Part shown: positions 52,038 to 60,141 of the stretch, piece by piece
How the letters are laid out: every line of letters starts with the position of its first letter
How positions within the stretch are numbered: position 1 is the first letter of the stretch
Source: Myxococcales bacterium
Lineage (GTDB): Bacteria > Myxococcota > Polyangia > Polyangiales > Polyangiaceae
NCBI GenBank assembly: GCA_003151595.1
Contig: PLXW01000049.1
Coordinates: 39,431 to 103,430 of the forward strand
Direction: 5' to 3'
Length of the DNA: 64,000 nucleotides
Program-made: the position numbers and the translations under genes
Notes under the pieces: generated by a model
What the model was told of the DNA's origin: nothing
The model's input: the letters and a program-made list of their open reading frames with translations, nothing else
Databases searched by the model: none

Positions 52038-53471
52038 TCACTGCATTGGGATGGGGATCGGAACGAAGGCGTTCGTGTACGTCCCGTTCCCCAGCTGGCC
52101 CTCAGCGTTAGACCCCCAACAATCGATCGTCATGTCCGACATCTGCGCGCAGAAGCCGTCAGCGGCGTCGCCGCCGGCGATTGCCGTCGTGGGACCAAGG
52201 GCGGAGAGAAGAATTGGGGATGGGCTATTCACTCCGGTTCCATCACCGAGTTCGCCATTGACGTCCTCTCCCCAGCAGTAGACCCCGACCGAGCTCTTTG
52301 CGCAGGTCGAAAAAACGCCGGCGACGATCTGATTGACCGAAGTGAGAGGGACCAGCACTGGGGTGCTGCTATTCGTATACGTCCCATTGCCAAGTCCACC
52401 GTTGCTGTTGTCGCCCCAGCAGCGGACGGTCCCATCCGCTCGCAGCGCGCAAAAGTGATATAGGCCCGCAGCGAGGGCGACCACGGCTTCAAGCGAGGTA
52501 GAGACCGGGGCGGAGCTGTTTGTCGTCGTACCGTTGCCCAATTCGCCGTAAGCGTTGAGCCCCCAACACTGGACGCCACCGGCCTCAGTGATCCCGCACG
52601 CCGTTTGCCCGGCTGCCGCGATCTTTGCGAACTGTCCAGGGACCGAAACGGGGACGCTGGAATTTGTTGTGGTGCCGTTGCCGAGCTCCCCGTCGGCGTT
52701 GTAACCCCAACACTCAACCGTACCCCCTACGAGGAGCGCGCAGGTAAAGGTGTTCCCAACGACGAGGTGGACGGCCGAAGAGATGCCGACGACATTGACC
52801 GGCGCGGTTGTGTTGGTAGTCGAGCCGTTTCCAAGCTGGCCGAACGAGTTGTGACCCCAGCATTGAGCCGTTCCATTTGCGAGAAGTGCACAGCCTTGGA
52901 AGTCGCTGGCAGCGATCTGTGCGACGTTGGTGAGCCCAGGTACGGGTATGACGGTCGGAGAGTTTGTAATTGGCGTCAAGCCCGCCGCGCGCACCGTGCC
53001 ATCGCTCATGAGAAAATACGTACCAAATCCCGTCGGCACGATCTCAGCGACATCCCCCAGGAAATTCGCTGTCGCATTGACGGGATTATCCGGGCGAAAA
53101 GTCATGGTCAGGTTCGTCACGAGCCCCGCTTTGAGCACGACAGTCTGCGGGTCCGCGACATACGTAGGCGACGTTCCAGCGATGCTCGCGCAAGCGGCAT
53201 TGAATGCCTGCCCCGCGATCGCGACGTTCCCCAGCGGAAGCTCGCCCAGCGCCAACCCCACGCTCGAAGCCCCAGCCGTCACCGCGAACGACTTGGACAC
53301 CGTGGACGAGCCGGTCGCCGTGATCTGGACGCACTGCACGCCGGTCGGGATCGACGTCAGCGCCAGACTCGTCTCGCCGGTTGGCTCGGCGCCGGTGTCC
53401 GTTGGACGAGGCGCGCCGCACGCCGCGGTGAGCAGGAGGGCCAGCGCGGCGAGACGGGCTGTAGAATTCAT
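52038..53471 (-). CDS. RCC1-repeat lipoprotein
   Basis: 477 residues from ATG 53471 (MNSTARLAALALLLTAACGA, lipobox TAAC). After a beta-type domain of about 140 residues come six or seven RCC1 repeats of ~45 residues, each with C-A-L-x-x-G-T/G-V-x-C-W-G-x-N-x-x-G-E/Q-L-G-N-G-T. They predict a seven-bladed beta-propeller on the cell surface or in the periplasm. The conserved Cys before and after each strand could form disulfides. The partner is unknown. Ends 4 bp after the PLC-like gene on the other strand. Confidence 0.88.
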   Translation of the reverse strand: MNSTARLAALALLLTAACGAPRPTDTGAEPTGETSLALTSIPTGVQCVQITATGSSTVSKSFAVTAGASSVGLALGELPLGNVAIAGQAFNAACASIAGTSPTYVADPQTVVLKAGLVTNLTMTFRPDNPVNATANFLGDVAEIVPTGFGTYFLMSDGTVRAAGLTPITNSPTVIPVPGLTNVAQIAASDFQGCALLANGTAQCWGHNSFGQLGNGSTTNTTAPVNVVGISSAVHLVVGNTFTCALLVGGTVECWGYNADGELGNGTTTNSSVPVSVPGQFAKIAAAGQTACGITEAGGVQCWGLNAYGELGNGTTTNSSAPVSTSLEAVVALAAGLYHFCALRADGTVRCWGDNSNGGLGNGTYTNSSTPVLVPLTSVNQIVAGVFSTCAKSSVGVYCWGEDVNGELGDGTGVNSPSPILLSALGPTTAIAGGDAADGFCAQMSDMTIDCWGSNAEGQLGNGTYTNAFVPIPIPMQ

Positions 53472-53559
53472 CGGCAGGATGTAGCTGGTGGATCGCTGTG
53501 CGGCAAGGTGGGCGCGGGCGCTCACCAGCTCCGGGCAAGGGCGCGACCTCGCACGAGCC

Positions 53560-53580
53560 GCGTCATCCAAACGGGCGACG
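53560..53580. promoter_or_regulatory. Repeated intergenic motif, copy A
   Basis: The string CGTCATCCAAACGGGCGACG (with one further G before it) occurs here and again, 21 of 21, at 55932-55952. Related shorter forms (CCAAACGG) lie at 30919-30935 and 48799-48812. All are in non-coding DNA 16-90 bp from gene starts. It may be a regulator site or part of a promoter. Confidence 0.5.
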
Positions 53581-53629
53581 TCTCCATCGCGACCTAGCCC
53601 GAGCGAGAGGCATCGTCCACTCTGGATGC

Positions 53630-55102
53630 ATGCATCGTGGTCGTCGGCTCAGAGCTTTGCTGGCGATGGCACCTTTTGCGGTCTGGCTCTTTGCCGCGTG
53701 CGGCAAGGCGCCGAGCGGAACGTGCGAAGAGGCGAATGATTGCGCCGGAGGAGACGACGGGGGACTCGACGCGTACGCCTTCGACGGCTCGCTACCCGAC
53801 GGGCAAACGCGAGACGGGTCATCCGCCGGCGATGGAGGCGAGGCGAGCCCCGGATGCACCACAGAGCTATGCCCCTCGACGGCGTGCGCGGACGGAGGAA
53901 CCACCACCCTCACCGGCGTCGCCTACGATCCCGCTGGAAACGCCCCCGTCGTCGGCGCCGTCGTCTACGTCCCGACGACGCGCACCATGCTCGCCCCGTT
54001 TTCGCCCGGCATCCCTAGCGATTGCACGTGGTGCTCCGACCCCTCGAAGCTCCCCGGCGGCGTCGTGGCGAGCGCCGTCACGGGCGCCGACGGAAGCTTC
54101 TCGCTCTCCAACGTCCCCGCGGGTGCGAGCATCCCGCTCGTCATCGAGCTGGGCAAATGGCGCCGGCAGCTCGTGGTCTCGCAGGTGAATGCGTGCGGCT
54201 CCAACGCGGTCGACGCCTCGCTCACACGACTCCCGGGCAAGCAAAGCGACGGCGACATGCCGCGAATCGCCCTCGGCACGGCGTGCGACATGTTCGAGTG
54301 TTTGCTGCGCGACTTCGGCTGGGACGACACGGAGTTCTCGGCCCCCGGCGGCACGGGCTCGGTCCAACTCTACCCGGAAGCGGTTTACGGCGCGTGGCCC
54401 GGACCGGGTGTGCCGCTCGACGCAGGGGCCGACGGAGGTGACGCGGGGATCGGACCGCCGCCCGGACTTCAGACCCCCGACGCGCTCATGGCGGACGCGG
54501 GCCTACTCGCGACGTATGACGCCGTGATCCTCGGCTGCGACTGCGCCGGCACCGCGCGCTCGGCCACGGAGCTCAGCGATCTCGCGGGCTACGTTGGAGC
54601 GGGCGGGCGCTTCCTCACCAGTCACTTTGGGTATGAGTGGCTCTATCAGAATGCTCCTCTCAGTCCGATGGCGACCTGGAATGTCTTGGCCGGCACCAAC
54701 CCAGAAGTCACCGCGACGCTCGTCGACGGTGGCCTGCCCGTTCAAGAGTTCGATCGATGGCTCACGAACCTCGACGCTTCGGTCGACGGATCGATGGTCA
54801 TTCAGTCGCCGCGCGTCGATCTCGGTGCCGAGACCCCCGCGACGTCCACCGTGTGGATGACGCAGCCCTTCGTGTCCGATGGTGGGCTCTCCGTACCGCT
54901 CCAGGTGTCGACGGACGTACCCATCGGTAGCGCGGGCGCCTGTGGTCGCGTGCACTTTCTCGACTACCACGCGAGCTTGGCGCCGGCGGCAAAGCTCCAG
55001 TTCCCGGCGGAGTGTGCCCTGCCGGGGGACTCGTTCAGTCCACCGTCGCCGAACGCGCGCGCGATCGAGTTCACGCTGTTCGATTTGCTTTCGTGTCGGT
55101 GA
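53630..55102 (+). CDS. Hypothetical lipoprotein, carboxypeptidase-regulatory-like domain
   Basis: 490 residues from ATG 53630 (leader RRLRALLAMAPFAVWLFAAC). Its mature N-terminus CGKAPSGTCEEANDC is nearly the same as that of the gene at 48827-50829. After an Asp/Gly linker it has a carboxypeptidase-regulatory-like beta domain (LTGVAYDPAGNAPVVGAVVY, ADGSFSLSNVPAGASIPLVI). The long C-terminal domain resembles a glutamine-amidotransferase-like fold: TYDAVILGCDCAG, then GGRFLTSHFGYEWLYQ and GRVHFLDYHAS. Function unknown. Confidence 0.75.
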   Translation: MHRGRRLRALLAMAPFAVWLFAACGKAPSGTCEEANDCAGGDDGGLDAYAFDGSLPDGQTRDGSSAGDGGEASPGCTTELCPSTACADGGTTTLTGVAYDPAGNAPVVGAVVYVPTTRTMLAPFSPGIPSDCTWCSDPSKLPGGVVASAVTGADGSFSLSNVPAGASIPLVIELGKWRRQLVVSQVNACGSNAVDASLTRLPGKQSDGDMPRIALGTACDMFECLLRDFGWDDTEFSAPGGTGSVQLYPEAVYGAWPGPGVPLDAGADGGDAGIGPPPGLQTPDALMADAGLLATYDAVILGCDCAGTARSATELSDLAGYVGAGGRFLTSHFGYEWLYQNAPLSPMATWNVLAGTNPEVTATLVDGGLPVQEFDRWLTNLDASVDGSMVIQSPRVDLGAETPATSTVWMTQPFVSDGGLSVPLQVSTDVPIGSAGACGRVHFLDYHASLAPAAKLQFPAECALPGDSFSPPSPNARAIEFTLFDLLSCR

Positions 55103-55175
55103 GCACTCGCTCCCGGCATGAGCTCGGGGCCCGCCACCCGCGCGGAGCCCGAGCCCTCCGCGTCATGAGGCGCCC

Positions 55176-55363
55176 TTAGCTCGCCGACTTCAGCGACGCT
55201 GCGGCAACGGCGGCACCAAGGCCGTTGCTCGCAGCGGCCCCGCCGCCGTTGCTCGCGTTGACCGCCGGCACATCAACCGCCGGCTCCGCTGCGACCGCTC
55301 CCGCGACCGCCGATCCTCCGTCCGCTCCTGCCGCCGCCGACTCCTTCGCGGCCTTCTTCGCCG
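55176..55363 (-). pseudogene. 3' fragment of an Ala-rich protein gene
   Basis: The minus strand reads TPAKKAAKESAAAGADGGSA ... GLGAAVAAASLKSAS and stops at TAA (55178-55176). It has no start; its 5' side ends exactly at the IS-like repeat at 55364. The Ala/Lys-rich composition resembles the C-terminus of the protein at 4759-5541. Probably a gene cut by an insertion event. Confidence 0.5.
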
Positions 55364-55407
55364 GTGTTCACGATGTCCTGGCGTAAATGTGTTCACGATG
55401 TCCTGGC
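55364..55407. mobile_element. Two direct repeats, probable IS end remnant
   Basis: GTGTTCACGATGTCCTGGC occurs at 55364-55382 and 55389-55407 (25-bp period, with CGTAAAT between). Multiple short terminal repeats of this kind are typical of ends of IS21/IS481-like elements. No transposase is nearby. A truncated gene lies on the left and a decayed toxin-antitoxin on the right. Confidence 0.45.
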
Positions 55408-55445
55408 ACGGGACCACTCGCAGTGGCGTAGCGGCGTGCTGCCCA

Positions 55446-55748
55446 GTGCCACCGTCGGGACGATGGCGGTCGCAAAAGGTCAACGTCGCGATGGGACGCA
55501 ACGAGCCCCGTCTGGCGAAGGCCGCCGCCGAAGACGAAGGCGCTAATCTGTCGGCGTATGTGACGGGCGCGGTTCGCGATCGGCTCGAGCGCGAACGTCA
55601 GGAGGCGCAGTGCGAGGTCCTGGCGACCTTTTTGCCCCACGAGATCGCGACGGCCGACGAGCAGCGCGAGCTCGTCGCGTTTTGGAATCGCGAAGGCCCG
55701 GCGCCATCGCTCGTGGCGCGCCGCAAGAGCCCTCGGCGGCAGGGATGA
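55446..55748 (+). CDS. VapB-like ribbon-helix-helix antitoxin
   Basis: About 100 residues; start uncertain (GTG 55446, or ATG 55491). SQKVNVAM followed by LAKAAAEDEGANLSAYVTGA and VRDRLERERQEA fits an RHH DNA-binding domain with a C-terminal antitoxin tail (LVAFWNREGPAPSLVA). Its stop overlaps the ATG of the following toxin remnant by 4 bp (ATGA), a classic toxin-antitoxin layout. Confidence 0.55.
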   Translation: MPPSGRWRSQKVNVAMGRNEPRLAKAAAEDEGANLSAYVTGAVRDRLERERQEAQCEVLATFLPHEIATADEQRELVAFWNREGPAPSLVARRKSPRRQG

Positions 55749-55929
55749 GGGTAGGGATCACCCCTCGACACGGGAGCGCTGATCGCGCTCGAGGGCGATG
55801 ATGGCCTCCGGAGCCCTGCGTGGGGACACGGTCTACTCGTCCGAAGTGGGCGACCTACCGCGGCTGCGCGCAGACGTCGCTGGTTTGCGCGGGTTCAGAT
55901 TGCGCGGGCCTGACACTGCCCCGCGGTAG
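55745..55929 (+). pseudogene. Decayed VapC/PIN toxin
   Basis: Three frames together give a PIN-domain toxin with a large gap: ATG 55745 MRVGIT, then (frame shift) DTGALIALEGDD (55767-), then (second shift and internal deletion) GDTVYSSEVGDLPRLRADVA ending at TAG 55927-55929. The first Asp of the DTGAL strand and the late S-D/E-x-x-D-L segment are PIN hallmarks; about 80 residues between them are missing. The toxin is certainly dead. Confidence 0.6.
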
Positions 55930-55931
55930 CT

Positions 55932-55952
55932 GCGTCATCCAAACGGGCGACG
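55932..55952. promoter_or_regulatory. Repeated intergenic motif, copy B
   Basis: Second exact copy of the 21-bp motif found at 53560-53580, 59 bp before the GTG at 56011 and in the same orientation relative to the downstream plus-strand gene as copy A is to 53630. Confidence 0.5.
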
Positions 55953-56010
55953 CTTTGCCGCACGCCCGTCCCTTGCTGGCCGCGGGTCGCGCCGATACCG
56001 TCACGGCGTC

Positions 56011-57255
56011 GTGAGGTTCTTCCCCGGTGGACCCTGGCGCTTCGAAGACCGCTTCGGCGTTCAGTGGCTCATCACGCGGACATCACCCTCCGACCAAAAG
56101 CCCGGCGCGTCCTCGTCGCGCAACTTCTCCTTCGTCCAAGGGCTCGTCTACAACGCCTTCAACAGCACCGGCGCCACCGACGACGTGATGGCCACCGTGC
56201 TTCTCGCGGTCTACGACGCGCTCACCCATCGGCAACTCGCGCGTGAGCTGACGCGGCCGACGGACGACCCTCGGCGGATCCTCCGTAACTTCGACACCGA
56301 GCTCCGACAGACGCTCGTTCATGCGCTCGCCGACGACCGGATCCGGATCGAGAGGGCGCCGCAGAGGCCGTGGCCTTTCCCCGATCGCCCCAGCGACCCG
56401 GTCCCGGACTTCGTGCCGCCGCCGCCTTCGTCCGCTCCGGACACCACGACGTTCATCGCCATCCGCCTCGTCAATCAGAACGGCGATCCCGTATCGAACC
56501 GCCCGTACCGCATCGTCCTCCCCGACGGGAGCGTCAACGACGGGCTCCTCGACTCGCTCGGATCCGCGCGCATCTCGGACGTGAGCCCCGGTGGTCTTTG
56601 CCGCATCTCGTGTCCCTTCGCGCAACCGCACTCCAACCTCTCGCACCAGGTCCTCCCCGGCGAGCACATCTCGGGGATCGCGTACGCCTACGGGTTCGAG
56701 GACTACACGGTCGTGTGGAACGATCCGAACAACGCCGACCTCGCGAGCTTGCGAACGAACCCGCACGAGCTCGTCCCGAACGACGCGATCTACATCCCGC
56801 CGCTGGCCGACGGGACGGTCACTCGTCCCACGGGCGCGGTCCACACCTTCGTCATCCAGCAGTCGCCTCTCGAGCTTCGCGTGAAGCTGCTCGGGCTCGA
56901 CATGACGGCGCTCGCGAACGCGGCCTGCATTCTCGACGACGCCGATCTCAGCGCCGATGGCGACGGCATCCTCTCGTCGCCTTTTTCGAAGATCGCGCAG
57001 GCGAGCTTTCTCCAAGTCACGGGGCTCGGCCTCGCGCTTCAAGTGGGCCGCCTCGCGCCGATCGACGACGACTCCGACGCGGGGTGGAAGGCGCGCCTCT
57101 ATAACCTCGGCTTCTTATGGGATTGCACAGCCAGCGACGATGACGACGAGATGGTCATCGCGCTTCAGGACTTCCAGGCGCAATACCAGCTTCAGACGAC
57201 GGGACAGTTCGACGACGCCACGAAAGCACAGCTGGCGCAGGCGTACGGGTGCTGA
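56011..57255 (+). CDS. Peptidoglycan-binding protein with LysM-like part
   Basis: 414 residues from GTG 56011; no signal peptide. N-terminal domain (about 1-120) begins RFFPGGPWRFEDRFGVQWLI. A Pro-rich linker leads to a beta domain (AIRLVNQNGDPVSNRPYRIV), then a LysM-like segment EHISGIAYAYGFEDYTVVWN ending DAIYIPP, and a C-terminal PG_binding_1-type domain (MVIALQDFQAQYQLQTTGQF). This domain order is seen in cargo or adaptor proteins that act at the cell wall. First of four tightly linked genes; gap to the next is 1 bp. Confidence 0.7.
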   Translation: MRFFPGGPWRFEDRFGVQWLITRTSPSDQKPGASSSRNFSFVQGLVYNAFNSTGATDDVMATVLLAVYDALTHRQLARELTRPTDDPRRILRNFDTELRQTLVHALADDRIRIERAPQRPWPFPDRPSDPVPDFVPPPPSSAPDTTTFIAIRLVNQNGDPVSNRPYRIVLPDGSVNDGLLDSLGSARISDVSPGGLCRISCPFAQPHSNLSHQVLPGEHISGIAYAYGFEDYTVVWNDPNNADLASLRTNPHELVPNDAIYIPPLADGTVTRPTGAVHTFVIQQSPLELRVKLLGLDMTALANAACILDDADLSADGDGILSSPFSKIAQASFLQVTGLGLALQVGRLAPIDDDSDAGWKARLYNLGFLWDCTASDDDDEMVIALQDFQAQYQLQTTGQFDDATKAQLAQAYGC

Positions 57256-57256
57256 G

Positions 57257-58696
57257 ATGAGCGACGACGACCCGAACAGCAGCACGAGCACGGGGGCTCA
57301 GCACGCGACCTACTCGCGCGCCTTGTTCTACGTCGCCCCGACCGACGGAGGCACGTACCTCAACGCAATCCGCATCCCGCTCGTCCCTGTCGCTTGCTGG
57401 CGTCTGAACGACCCCGCGTTCGACTTCGATTCGTCATTCGTTGCGCCAACTTTCCGCGACGAACTCGGGACACTTTCCAACGTCGTCGCGATGAACAGAG
57501 GATGCCCCGCTGCACTCTTTGGGCACTGCGATCCCGCAGGCGACGATGCGCTCAACAAAACCTTGGGCGACCGACGCGCCATTGCGATCTATGCGCTGCT
57601 GACGCGTCAGCCGAGTCTATGGGAGGACCTCTACAGCAACACCGCGGTCGGCGACGCTTGGGGCACGAAGACCATCCAGAGAATGCTCTCAACGATCAGC
57701 GGCCGAGCGACTGACGATCAAGGCAATCCCGCAAGCGATCCCGCGAGCAATCCGTACTACGCGGGCGCGATCGACGGCGACTACGGGCCCGGAACGACGG
57801 GCGCGGTGAAGGCCTTCCAGACCGACAGCGGAAACACCGCGGACGGGCGAGCCGGTCCAGTCACTCGCAAGGCTCTCTTCGGCGCGTACATGGACTGGCT
57901 GTGCACGCCCCCTCCGCCCCCGACGGGCAGCGGCTCCTCCGGGAGCGACGACTCGCCAGAAGGCACGCCATTCCGCATGCAGCTTGCCGACTTTCTCGGT
58001 GGCGCCGGCGCGCAGCCTGGCGATTTGCCTAAGATGTCGCTTCAGAGCTGCGGAAAATTCAACCCACTCGTGCTGCTCGGCGCCGCCGAGATGAATGGAC
58101 CGGATCAGACAGCGCGCAACGTCGACGACGCACCGAACCGCCGAGTGATCATGTTCTTCCTTGCGGCGGGGACGACGGTCGACACCGGGATGTGGCCATG
58201 TCCCAAGGTGAAGGAGCCAAACGACGCCTGCATGGCCGCCTTCTGGCCGGATGGAGAACAGCGAAGGAGCACTGGGGACGCACTGCGCGAGTACAAGACA
58301 ACGCGGGACACGATGGCGTGCCGCTTCTACGACCGCTTTGCAAGGCGGTCGCCGTGCGAGGGAGGTCGAAGACGCCTACCGTTCAAGATGAGCGTCGCCG
58401 TAGCCGACGATACTCCTTGGACGGACGAGGATACCCTTGTGCTGCTTGACTCGAGTGGCAACGTCGCCTTTCAGCAACAACTTGGGAGTGGAACGCACGT
58501 CGGACCGCGAAGGGAGTTTCGGTTCGCCGGGTCCCGACCAGGTGAGACCTATCGGGGTGAAATCCGGTTCGGCGATCGAACGTTCGTGCTCTTCGCGCCA
58601 TCTGACATCAAGGCTGTTCAGGACGCGGGATCGGGCGATACCGCGCTAGCGTCTGCATCCAGCCTGAATGGTGACGACAACAGGGAGATCGCGTGA
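57257..58696 (+). CDS. OmpA-like / peptidoglycan-binding protein
   Basis: 479 residues, ATG at 57257. The first ~130 residues carry an OmpA-like core: DSSFVAPTFRDELGTLS, then LFGHCDPAGDDALNKTLGDR with RRAIAIYALLT. Next is a PG_binding_1 domain (AIDGDYGPGTTGAVKAFQTD, about residues 175-215). The C-terminal half has several Cys and a beta domain (DEDTLVLLDSSGNVAFQQ). No signal peptide. Overlaps the following gene by 4 bp (GTGA). Confidence 0.7.
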   Translation: MSDDDPNSSTSTGAQHATYSRALFYVAPTDGGTYLNAIRIPLVPVACWRLNDPAFDFDSSFVAPTFRDELGTLSNVVAMNRGCPAALFGHCDPAGDDALNKTLGDRRAIAIYALLTRQPSLWEDLYSNTAVGDAWGTKTIQRMLSTISGRATDDQGNPASDPASNPYYAGAIDGDYGPGTTGAVKAFQTDSGNTADGRAGPVTRKALFGAYMDWLCTPPPPPTGSGSSGSDDSPEGTPFRMQLADFLGGAGAQPGDLPKMSLQSCGKFNPLVLLGAAEMNGPDQTARNVDDAPNRRVIMFFLAAGTTVDTGMWPCPKVKEPNDACMAAFWPDGEQRRSTGDALREYKTTRDTMACRFYDRFARRSPCEGGRRRLPFKMSVAVADDTPWTDEDTLVLLDSSGNVAFQQQLGSGTHVGPRREFRFAGSRPGETYRGEIRFGDRTFVLFAPSDIKAVQDAGSGDTALASASSLNGDDNREIA

Positions 58697-60141
58697 CTGC
58701 ACATCTCATTTCATACGAGGCCTACGATGTCCTCCAAGAGGCAATCCCGAACGCTGTTGACGAGATCTCGACGGACGCCGGACAGAGTTTCCGCCCACTC
58801 ACCGATGCTGAACAGAAGGCGGGTCTGCAAGTTGCGGACGGGCAGCACTTCGTCGCGCGAATATCGAGACCAGGACTTTGGCCCGTTACTCAGGCGTTAG
58901 TCGTGACCGACGACCAATATGTCGCATTTGACGGCAATCGTGACTTCGGCGCTGCACCCCTCTTTAGTCACAGCACAGGCCAAGTTGATCAGTGGCGACA
59001 CATCCTCCACGGCGCGCTGACGCTGTTCCGGGACGGAGGTCCAGACCGGAAGGCGCACGGATGCCCGGATGTCCCCCCCTACATGTACAATATACTTAAG
59101 TTTGGTGGTCTTCCGGTTCTGAACCAAAGCGGAACCGGCTTTGGGAGGTTCGCGGCGACTCTTCAGCCGAACGTGCCGTCGTTTGGCACCAACGGTGGGC
59201 GGCTCCTCTTTCTGAAGACCACTCCGAACGCGATTCTGAACATGCCCGGAGAGGCAACTTCAGTTCCGGAGCTAACCGCGGTCTACGTTCCACCCGGACT
59301 AGATGTTGCTCAGCCTGTCTCGATGCACGTTTTCTTTTCCCCATTTACGGGGCCGAAGAAGGGAGACTACCCGTACGGAACTGGGCATGACAGTTTTTCG
59401 GAGATGACCGACAACTACCTAACCTCTGGCGGGAAGCGCTTCATCAACCAATGCAATGCTTCCGGAAAGCGAGTTGTGTTCGTTTTCCCCTTGGCGCCCA
59501 GGGAAGGTCAGTTTAGGGGAATCCTTTCCGCGAAACGCACGCGTCGATTCCTTCTGGAGATCGCATACTTTCTGCAGCGCGACGTCGGCGGTTCGCGCTT
59601 TCCTTTCACTCCGCCGCGTCTTGGCGTCTGCTCGGCATCCTGTTTTAGCGCAGGTGTGCAATCGTTATTGTCGTTGATAAGTAGCTCAATGGATGAGGAC
59701 GCCTTCCCGGAACTCAAAGAGATATACTCGCTAGACGGCTATCCGGGAGCTGCGGATTCTTTGTGGATTGACATGGCACATCAAATATCCATGTGGTGGA
59801 AAGGCGGCAGTACTGGGCGCAGCGTTAGACTCTATTCGCATTACGCAAAATACGCCGATCCCGCATTTCGCCCGGCGTTCGCGCGGGAGCCGACAGTGGA
59901 AGTGATTCTTCCGAACTCGAGCAGAGCGTTCGCTACCGATTTGCCGTCGGCCACGTTCGTCAACACTCCGCAACCGTTCTGGGAAGGGCTCGTCGACGAG
60001 GTCGCAGACGGTGCCGGCTATTTCGGAACAATTCCCGCGCAGCTATACCATCCTGGCGAGCACGACAAAGATGGGGCCATTCACCAACTGATGCCTTCGT
60101 TTTTTCTGGAACATGCGCTTGCGAACTCGACGCACCCTTAA
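58693..60141 (+). CDS. Alpha/beta-hydrolase-like protein, candidate secreted esterase
   Basis: 482 residues from GTG 58693 (GTGA overlap). No signal peptide. The C-terminal ~290 residues look like an alpha/beta hydrolase: strand TAVYVPPGLDVAQPVSMHV, nucleophile-elbow-like SASCFSAGVQSLL with Ser319 (degenerate G-x-S-x-G), Asp348 in YSLDGYPG, and His464 in DGAIHQLMPSFFLEHAL. Codon use has a lower GC bias than its neighbours (many A/T third bases around 59640-59850), suggesting transfer. Lipase or esterase activity is inference. Confidence 0.55.
   Translation: MTAHLISYEAYDVLQEAIPNAVDEISTDAGQSFRPLTDAEQKAGLQVADGQHFVARISRPGLWPVTQALVVTDDQYVAFDGNRDFGAAPLFSHSTGQVDQWRHILHGALTLFRDGGPDRKAHGCPDVPPYMYNILKFGGLPVLNQSGTGFGRFAATLQPNVPSFGTNGGRLLFLKTTPNAILNMPGEATSVPELTAVYVPPGLDVAQPVSMHVFFSPFTGPKKGDYPYGTGHDSFSEMTDNYLTSGGKRFINQCNASGKRVVFVFPLAPREGQFRGILSAKRTRRFLLEIAYFLQRDVGGSRFPFTPPRLGVCSASCFSAGVQSLLSLISSSMDEDAFPELKEIYSLDGYPGAADSLWIDMAHQISMWWKGGSTGRSVRLYSHYAKYADPAFRPAFAREPTVEVILPNSSRAFATDLPSATFVNTPQPFWEGLVDEVADGAGYFGTIPAQLYHPGEHDKDGAIHQLMPSFFLEHALANSTHP

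Noticed and set aside
56011..60141. A second full T6SS cluster
   Set aside because: No sheath, tube, baseplate or membrane-complex gene is present; only possible cargo-type proteins.
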